From: CS4-C045 sp964347545
GTDB taxonomy: Bacteria; Planctomycetota; Planctomycetia; Pirellulales; UBA7805
Direction of reading: 5' to 3'
NCBI GenBank assembly: GCA_964347545.1
Contig: CAYFZZ010000330.1
Location: 1 to 15,281 of the forward strand
DNA: 15,281 nucleotides
Shown: positions 6,749-12,086 of the stretch, in pieces
Position numbering within the stretch: position 1 is the stretch's first letter
Layout: every line of letters begins with the position of its first letter
Position numbers and translations under genes: made by a program
Notes under the pieces: generated by a model
Databases searched by the model: none
The model's input: only the letters and a program-made list of their open reading frames with translations
What the model was told of the DNA's origin: nothing

Positions 6749-7942
6749 ATGGCCCGTCCTGATCCCGCCATTCCCGATCCCGCCGAGGCCCAGCACCAGC
6801 TTGGCTTTCGCACTCGCGCGATTCATGTGGGCAACCCTCCCGACCCCCAGACCGGGGCGGTGGTGCCGCCCATCCATCTGGCGGCCACCTACGTGCAGCC
6901 CGGGGCGGGAAAATGGGGGGCGTACGACTACACGCGGAGCGGCAATCCCACGCGGAAGGCCCTCGAAACCACGCTCGCCTCGCTGGAAAACGGCTCCGGC
7001 GCGCTCGCCTTCACCTCCGGAATGGCCGCCATCCATGCCGTCACCATGTTGCTCAAACCCGGCGATCACATCGTGGCCGGGACAGACATCTACGGCGGAA
7101 CCTACCGCCTCCTGCAGAAGATCGTCCGCCCGCTGAATATCGACGTGACCCTGGCCGACAGTACCGATCTGGCGGCTTTTGAAGCGGCCATCCGCGACCG
7201 CACGGCCTTGCTGTGGATCGAGACGCCCGGCAACCCGCAAATGTCGATCACCGACATCCGCGGCTGCGCCCAGCTGGCTCGGCAACACAACGCCCTGCTG
7301 GGGGTGGACAACACGTTCGCCACGCCGGTCCTGACACGACCCCTGGACCTGGGTGCCGACATCAGCATGCATTCGGCGACCAAATACCTGGGCGGGCACA
7401 GCGACGTGCTGGGCGGGGCGCTTGTCGTGCGGGATCCGCAGCTGTACGAGCGGCTGTACTACATCCAGAACGCGACCGGGGCGGTCCTGGGACCGCTGGA
7501 ATCCTTTCTCTGCTCCCGCGGCCTCAAGACGCTCGACCTCCGCGTCCGCGAACAATCCCGTTCCGCAGCTCAGCTGGCCGCCACCCTGCAGGATCATCCC
7601 CAGGTGCGGCAGGTGTATTATCCCGGACTGGACGATCACCCCGGACACCAACTGGCCGCCACCCAGATGGACCATGCCTTCGGCGCCATGCTCTCTTTCG
7701 AAATCGTCGGCGACCTGGAGACCGCTCGCCGGGTCGTCGAGCGGACGAGGTTGTTCCAGCTGGCCGTCAGCCTGGGGGCGGTCGAGTCCCTGATTGAACA
7801 GCCGGCGGCGATGTCCCATGCCAGCTACGATGCGGCCGACCGCAAGGCTCACGGGATTTCCGACAGCCTGATCCGGATCTCCGTCGGCCTCGAGGCCGTG
7901 GAGGATCTTCGCCAGGACCTGCGGCAGGCCATCGAGGCCTGA
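6749..7942 (+). CDS. Cystathionine lyase/synthase-like PLP enzyme
   Basis: A 397-residue paralogue of the preceding enzyme. YDYTRSGNPTR (59-69) binds the PLP phosphate across the dimer, TSGMAA (89-94) is the cofactor loop, DNTFATP (187-193) contains the pyridine-contacting Asp187, and HSATKYLGGHSDVLGG (208-223) carries Lys212. AVESLIEQPAAMSHAS (344-359) is the conserved C-terminal substrate segment. The usual 'ETP(T/S)NP' reads ETPGNP (158-163), a mild departure. The sequence style fits cystathionine gamma- or beta-lyase or a MetB-type gamma-synthase; these cannot be separated by eye. ATG 6749 follows a C-rich 141-bp spacer with no good ribosome site, and the frame is open back to 6638. It is probably co-transcribed with the upstream enzyme, so both may be under the leader attenuator. 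Confidence 0.85.
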   Translation: MARPDPAIPDPAEAQHQLGFRTRAIHVGNPPDPQTGAVVPPIHLAATYVQPGAGKWGAYDYTRSGNPTRKALETTLASLENGSGALAFTSGMAAIHAVTMLLKPGDHIVAGTDIYGGTYRLLQKIVRPLNIDVTLADSTDLAAFEAAIRDRTALLWIETPGNPQMSITDIRGCAQLARQHNALLGVDNTFATPVLTRPLDLGADISMHSATKYLGGHSDVLGGALVVRDPQLYERLYYIQNATGAVLGPLESFLCSRGLKTLDLRVREQSRSAAQLAATLQDHPQVRQVYYPGLDDHPGHQLAATQMDHAFGAMLSFEIVGDLETARRVVERTRLFQLAVSLGAVESLIEQPAAMSHASYDAADRKAHGISDSLIRISVGLEAVEDLRQDLRQAIEA

Positions 7943-8031
7943 TTGCCAGCGGGCTGGTTCAGGTGCTTTGGATCGTCGGCCGGCGACCGTCCCCGGTGAC
8001 CGCGGCCGTCACCCGGCTCGAACCGGCAATC
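7941..8031 (+). other. Inverted-repeat structure at the 3' end of the PLP gene pair
   Basis: GATTGCC (7941-7947, overlapping the TGA stop) and GGTTC (7954-7958) together match the contiguous GAACCGGCAATC (8020-8031). Inside lies a 6-bp hairpin, GGTGAC (7995-8000) with GTCACC (8008-8013). There is no T-run, so it may be a Rho-type or RNA-protecting 3' structure, or chance. Confidence 0.35.
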
Positions 8032-8057
8032 GTCGCTCGTCAAACGAGGCAAACTAG

Positions 8058-8188
8058 GCAATCTTTCCGTATTTTAACGATTTTAGCGGAAGTTCTCGTT
8101 GTGAGGATTCCGATATCCAGGTTGTCACGCCTGCGGGTGTGAGCATTTGCCTATGTGGAATTTTGGGGGGCGCGCGGTCCTGCGCGCC
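8058..8188 (+). promoter_or_regulatory. AT-rich island and GC hairpin upstream of the secreted barrel gene
   Basis: About 8058-8100 is strikingly AT-rich for this genome, with TTCCG (8065-8069) facing CGGAA (8087-8091) across an ATTTTAACGATTTTA-type core. It is a likely promoter region, but no clean -35/-10 pair is visible. Further on, GGCGCGC (8169-8175) and GCGCGCC (8182-8188) form a perfect 7-bp hairpin with a 6-nt loop, 19 nt before the ATG at 8208. Confidence 0.35.
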
Positions 8189-8207
8189 ACGTAGAGGCAT
8201 TCAAAAC

Positions 8208-9737
8208 ATGAACAGTCGGTCCCCACTGGTCCTGCGCGGACTCTTGCCGGCAGGCGCGTTTTTCTGGTTGTTAACCCTCGTTCCGCTCGCCCACGCCGCG
8301 GACGACTTGCAGTGGCAGCCCGCCGGCACTCGGGATCGGCAGGCGCGTCAGGCCAGCGTGGCGCTTGCGGCGGACGCCACACCGCAGGCGACGGCCACGC
8401 CCGCGACGGCCCCAACCGATTCGGCGGAAGAACCTCAGCGGATCGACGGTGGCGCCGCGCGGAGTGCCAGGCCGCTGGTGTCCGCGTCCCCGCAGCGTGT
8501 GATTCCGGCCAGTTTCTGGCGTGAGCCGGGCGGTGACGAAGCGGCCAGCGGAGATGCGGCGGTGGTGCAGCAGAACCGGCCGGCAGATTCTGCCGTGCGT
8601 CGGGCGGTGGTCAGTGCCCCGCCGCCGCCGCGGGCCCATCGGCCCGTGGCCTATCACGCCCGCCCGTACCCCATGGCGCCCTGGCATCCTCATCCGTCGT
8701 ATGCGGCCTACGCCACGGGTCCTCGTCCGCCGGCCCGCTTTGTCGCCAGCGTACCGGACACCACCGAGGTGATTGGGCCGGGCCAGACGATTCCCCTGGC
8801 GGAAGATGCCTTGGATCCGGAGCCGGCTCCCGCAGTTTCGCTGGAGGGGGAAGTCCACTTTCCCACTGGGGACCATCTTTCCTGGGGCCCGGCGGGGTCC
8901 TGCAGTTGCCATGGCCCCTGCCAGTGCGCGGGTCCCTGTTACGATCCCTGGTTTGGCTCGATCTTCTTCGGAGTGCAGGGATTCAAGGGTCCTCTCGACC
9001 TGGGGAGGAACGGAAACTTTGGCTTTCACGAGGGCTTCGAGCTGGCGATCCCCTCGCCGATCATACCGGTCAACCTCCAGCTGGGGATGCGGTTTACGCA
9101 GAACAATTTCGAAGGGGATCAGGTCACCGACTTTTATCGGGATGAGGGGCGCGATCAGGTGTTTTTGACCACGGGTTTGTTTCGCCGGGCCGACGGCTGT
9201 TGTCCCTGGCAGTGGGGCGTGGTCTTTGACTGGCTGCACGACGAATACTGGGTCGACGCGGACTTCTCGCAGCTGCGTGTGGAAATCAGTCGCCTCACGG
9301 CTTGCGGGCACGAGTGGGGTTTTCTGGCCGCGGTGGGCACCGGGGAAGAGAATTTTCGCGGGCAGGAGCTGTTGGATTTCAGTGATTTTGAATTCGATTT
9401 GGGTGCCGAGCCGACCGATTATTACGGCCTTTTCTGGCGGCGATCCACGGCGGCCTGCGGCGAGTGGCGGGCCTTGGTGGCGATCACCGAACATAGCAAT
9501 TTCATGCTGGGGGGCGATTTCTGGCTGCCCTTGGGCCACTGCCTCGCCCTGGACGGCGACTTTACGTTCTTGCTGGCCGAAAAGAGCGGCTTTCGCGGAC
9601 AGCAGGAAGAAGCCTTCGGAATCGGGCTCAGCCTCGTCTGGTACCCCCACCGGGGTGTGCAACACGCTGCGGGCAATCCCCTGCGGCCCTTGCTGGGGGT
9701 AGCCGACAACGCCCGCTTCTTCGTGAACCGCAAATAG
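8208..9737 (+). CDS. Secreted planctomycete protein with C-terminal beta-barrel-like domain
   Basis: A 509-residue protein. A signal peptide is clear: a basic start, a hydrophobic run (GLLPAGAFFWLLTLVPLA) and an AHA site at residues 28-30. Residues about 31-225 are Ala/Pro-rich and low in complexity. A short Cys/Gly cluster follows (CSCHGPCQCAGPC, near 228-240), and then an ordered domain from 'FFGVQGFKGPLDLG' (about 252) to the end. That domain alternates polar and aromatic residues in short strands (NLQLGMRFTQNNFEG; WQWGVVFDWLHDEYW; LSLVWYP), as expected for an outer-membrane beta-barrel. It resembles a planctomycete family I recall as DUF6666, which I cannot confirm here. ATG 8208 has AGAGG about 10 nt upstream. 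I expect an outer-membrane or periplasmic location; no enzymatic role is visible. Confidence 0.75.
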   Translation: MNSRSPLVLRGLLPAGAFFWLLTLVPLAHAADDLQWQPAGTRDRQARQASVALAADATPQATATPATAPTDSAEEPQRIDGGAARSARPLVSASPQRVIPASFWREPGGDEAASGDAAVVQQNRPADSAVRRAVVSAPPPPRAHRPVAYHARPYPMAPWHPHPSYAAYATGPRPPARFVASVPDTTEVIGPGQTIPLAEDALDPEPAPAVSLEGEVHFPTGDHLSWGPAGSCSCHGPCQCAGPCYDPWFGSIFFGVQGFKGPLDLGRNGNFGFHEGFELAIPSPIIPVNLQLGMRFTQNNFEGDQVTDFYRDEGRDQVFLTTGLFRRADGCCPWQWGVVFDWLHDEYWVDADFSQLRVEISRLTACGHEWGFLAAVGTGEENFRGQELLDFSDFEFDLGAEPTDYYGLFWRRSTAACGEWRALVAITEHSNFMLGGDFWLPLGHCLALDGDFTFLLAEKSGFRGQQEEAFGIGLSLVWYPHRGVQHAAGNPLRPLLGVADNARFFVNRK

Positions 9738-9805
9738 GCCACCGCCCCCACGGCCGGCGACCTGGCCGCGGGCTCGTCCAGCGGATCGGCCAGCTCCCGG
9801 ATCGT

Positions 9806-10639
9806 CTACGCAGGCGAGGCCATCCGCCATCCGGCGGCCTCCTCGCCGTCCAGCCGCAGGGTGAGGCACTTGGCGCTGCCGCCCGCCTTGACGAATTCGT
9901 CCAGCGGCGTTTCGCGGGGGGTGTACCCCCGCCGTTCGAGTTCGGCGTGCAATTGGGGACAGCCGGTATTGGTGACCACGGTCTTGCCGATCACCACGGC
10001 GTTGCAGGCAAAGCGGACCGCCTCGGCCGCGGTGACGGGAATCAGCTGGGCCACCTGCTGTCGCATGGCTCGCAAACCATACGCGTCAAACGCGGGTGGA
10101 TAGTAGATAGCGGTTTCGGCGTCCAGCGGGCAGAAGCACGTATCGAGGTGATAATAGTTGTCATCGACCAGTTCCACGGGGATGACATGCACGCCCAACA
10201 ACGCTCCAATTTCTTGGTGACCACGAGCATCGCTGCGGATGCGATACCCCGCAAACAAGGTATCGCCGCAGAAAAGGGCATCACCAGCGCCCTCGAAAGA
10301 GATCCCCTCGGGGGGCCGCTGGATGTGGAAGCCACGTTGGACCAGCCAGCGTTCTGCATGCGGCTGTTCCCCCTGCCGTTCCTCGTGGCGAAACCGCGAC
10401 ATCACTGCCTGGTCCCGATAGATCAAGGCGGCGTTAGCCGTGAAGACCATGTCGGGCAGCCCTGCCACGGGGGGCAGCAAGCAAATCCTCGCTCCGCACT
10501 CTTCCAGCAGCTGGCACAGCCCGTTCCACTGGTGGACGGCCCGGGCATGATCGGCCGGTTTCCGTTGGTCCATCCAGGGATTGATCTCGTAATGGATCCC
10601 GTAGAAATCGGGCCGACACATCAGGATCTCGGACGGCAT
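9806..10639 (-). CDS. Arginine dihydrolase / amidinotransferase-fold enzyme (ArgZ/AgrE N-domain-like)
   Basis: A 277-residue protein of the guanidino-group-modifying superfamily (arginine deiminase, DDAH, amidinotransferase). Its opening, ILMCRPDFYGIHYEINPWM (5-23), closely resembles the start of the cyanobacterial arginine dihydrolase domain as I remember it. PDMVFTANAAL (62-72) carries the acidic substrate contact and Asn69, at the position I associate with dihydrolase rather than deiminase action. FEGAGDAL (115-122), YYHLDTCF (162-169) with catalytic His164, and GGSAKCLT (253-260) with nucleophile Cys258 complete the active site. Arginine dihydrolase converts arginine to ornithine with release of ammonia and CO2. 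The cyanobacterial enzymes carry a long extra C-terminal domain that is absent here. ATG 10639 is used; no strong ribosome site is seen. Confidence 0.8.
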   Translation of the reverse strand: MPSEILMCRPDFYGIHYEINPWMDQRKPADHARAVHQWNGLCQLLEECGARICLLPPVAGLPDMVFTANAALIYRDQAVMSRFRHEERQGEQPHAERWLVQRGFHIQRPPEGISFEGAGDALFCGDTLFAGYRIRSDARGHQEIGALLGVHVIPVELVDDNYYHLDTCFCPLDAETAIYYPPAFDAYGLRAMRQQVAQLIPVTAAEAVRFACNAVVIGKTVVTNTGCPQLHAELERRGYTPRETPLDEFVKAGGSAKCLTLRLDGEEAAGWRMASPA

Positions 10640-10688
10640 GGCGGTCTGGCGGTAAAAGCCCAGGTGGCGGGAAGCAGGTCACATTTCT

Positions 10689-10718
10689 AGTTTAATGCAC
10701 CGACACCAGCGGTCCCAA
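10689..10718 (-). promoter_or_regulatory. Candidate promoter for the arginine dihydrolase-like gene
   Basis: On the minus strand, TTGGGA (10718-10713) and TAAACT (10694-10689) are 18 nt apart, a moderate match to the housekeeping consensus. The start would fall near 10682, giving a leader of about 43 nt to the ATG at 10639. It sits at the edge of the 10-bp inverted repeat that begins at 10725. Confidence 0.35.
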
Positions 10719-10724
10719 ATTGGG

Positions 10725-10920
10725 GGCCTGCCCTGCGAGGCGGAGCGTAGGCTGGCTGCCCTCCTGCCGTTGCTAGCGGCTGCCCGAAGGTAGCGAGCCC
10801 CTGCCACCCGCAATCTCGGTGAAATCGGTACAGTTTCACATTTCGGGCGACCGAAGGAATGAGGTGTGGTACACCCTGGACGGGCTGCACGTTTGCCACA
10901 CCGGGCGGAAAGGGCAGGCC
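10725..10920. repeat. 196-bp segment bracketed by a perfect 10-bp inverted repeat
   Basis: GGCCTGCCCT (10725-10734) is the exact reverse complement of AGGGCAGGCC (10911-10920). Between them lie more stems: GTGAAA/TTTCAC (10819-10824 and 10834-10839), TTCGG-GCGA-CCGAA (10842-10855, a GNRA-type tetraloop), and GGTGTGG/CCACACC (10863-10869 and 10896-10902). It could be a structured RNA or leader of the gene at 10934, or a short mobile element with terminal inverted repeats; I see no target-site duplication. It fills most of the 294-bp gap between divergent genes, and no convincing coding frame crosses it. Confidence 0.45.
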
Positions 10921-10933
10921 AAGCGTTCGACTC

Positions 10934-11935
10934 ATGTGGTGCAAGCATTGCCAACAAGATGTGCCAGGCATCGCGGTGGAGGAGACCCCTCCTCCGGACG
11001 CCGGGCAGACCGCGCACGATCCACGTGCCCTAAACGGGCAGACCACGCGACCGGCTGCCCAGCGGGGTGTGGCCCAGCCGGCCAGCCCGACGGACCGCCC
11101 GCCGGGGTATGGTGACCAACGACCGCGGGGGGCCGAAGCGGCCAGCCACGCGGACCATCCGCCCGGCCCCGACACGGCGGCCCGTTTCGTGTGCGCTCGC
11201 TGCGGAGAGGCGATCGGATCCGATTCGCCCGACAGCCTGGATGAACACGACACGCGAATCGACCAGGGATTTCATCAAGCCGCAAGAGCGGATGCGGCCG
11301 CTCGGGCGAAGTTCGAGGCCTGGGAATGGGAACTGGATCAGGAACTGCACGACATCCACCATCTCCTGGAGGCGCATGGCGAGCGGCGGGAGCGATCGGT
11401 CGAACATCGCGCGGCTCTGTACCATGAAATTGACGACGTGTTGGAGACCAGGGTTACGGCCGGGCCGACCACGAGACCGAAGGACCCTTCGCAGGGCATC
11501 GCGCCAGCCAGCAGCGACCCGGCGGAGGGCCAGCCGGGATCGATCGTGCCCTGGCTGGTGTTGGCGCTGGGCCTGATGGGCTTGACCTGCGGGGGGGTCT
11601 TATTGGTGTGGTCCCTGGTGGCGGGGCGCAGTGAACTGTGGCGAGTCGGTTTGCCGATTGCGGTGGCTGGGCAGGCGGTCATGGTGGTCGGTCTGGTGTT
11701 TTTGCTGGAAGGACTGGGTCGCCAGCAGCGCGGGTCGCAGCAGCGATTGTTGGACGTGGACCAGGAGCTGACGCGGCTGCGGGATTCGAGCCGGCGTGTC
11801 GAACCGGCTGAGCCACTCGGTCACCGCCCTCATTTCGTCGATCCCGCTGAGGATCCCCCGCCCCGCCAACTGCTGGAAGAGATTCGGCACAAATTGGACG
11901 CCCTGGCGGACAATATCGACCGCGATCTCTTTTAG
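10934..11935 (+). CDS. Two-TM protein with N-terminal zinc knuckles
   Basis: A 333-residue protein of unknown function. It opens with MWCKHCQQDVPG, a CxxC knuckle (Cys3, Cys6) common at the start of planctomycete membrane proteins. A second CxxC (FVCARCGEAIG, Cys87 and Cys90) lies after a Pro-rich disordered stretch, and the two may jointly bind one zinc. Residues about 120-170 form a charged helical, coiled-coil-like region. Two membrane segments follow (206-229 and 238-260), then a second charged helix (263-287) and a short C-terminal helix (312-330). I chose ATG 10934 because it begins exactly at the knuckle; the frame is open back to 10859, but that part lies in the inverted-repeat segment. 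The same-strand pseudokinase gene starts 151 bp later, so the two may act together in membrane signalling. This last point is inference. Confidence 0.75.
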   Translation: MWCKHCQQDVPGIAVEETPPPDAGQTAHDPRALNGQTTRPAAQRGVAQPASPTDRPPGYGDQRPRGAEAASHADHPPGPDTAARFVCARCGEAIGSDSPDSLDEHDTRIDQGFHQAARADAAARAKFEAWEWELDQELHDIHHLLEAHGERRERSVEHRAALYHEIDDVLETRVTAGPTTRPKDPSQGIAPASSDPAEGQPGSIVPWLVLALGLMGLTCGGVLLVWSLVAGRSELWRVGLPIAVAGQAVMVVGLVFLLEGLGRQQRGSQQRLLDVDQELTRLRDSSRRVEPAEPLGHRPHFVDPAEDPPPRQLLEEIRHKLDALADNIDRDLF

Positions 11936-12086
11936 GGGCCCCACCCGCCCTCCGGCCGCACCCCGCCGGCGGCCTGCATCTTGGCGGCGAACCAACGAGG
12001 GCTTTGCCAAGAGCCGCCTGGCGGCGATAGATTGGATAGAAAGCGTGCCCCCTCTTTTGCCGCTGGCCCGGATTGGCTTCCCCCAA

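Noticed and set aside
6041..7852. A 603-codon open frame on the minus strand opposite the two PLP genes
   Set aside because: It is antisense to two clear enzymes with intact motifs. Its own translation is Arg/Gly/Gln-rich with no recognisable domain, which is usual for antisense frames in GC-rich DNA.
8271..9869. A 532-codon minus-strand frame opposite the secreted barrel gene
   Set aside because: The plus-strand frame has a signal peptide, a ribosome site and ordered domains. The minus frame has none, and it also runs into the arginine enzyme gene in a different frame.
10725..10920. Firm call of a MITE-type mobile element
   Set aside because: Terminal inverted repeats are present, but no flanking target duplication and no second copy in the window could be seen, so it is left as a generic repeat/structured segment.
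10679..11017. Minus-strand frames across the 10725-10920 segment
   Set aside because: They are Arg-rich with no domain and look like read-through of the inverted-repeat segment and the 5' end of the zinc-knuckle gene.
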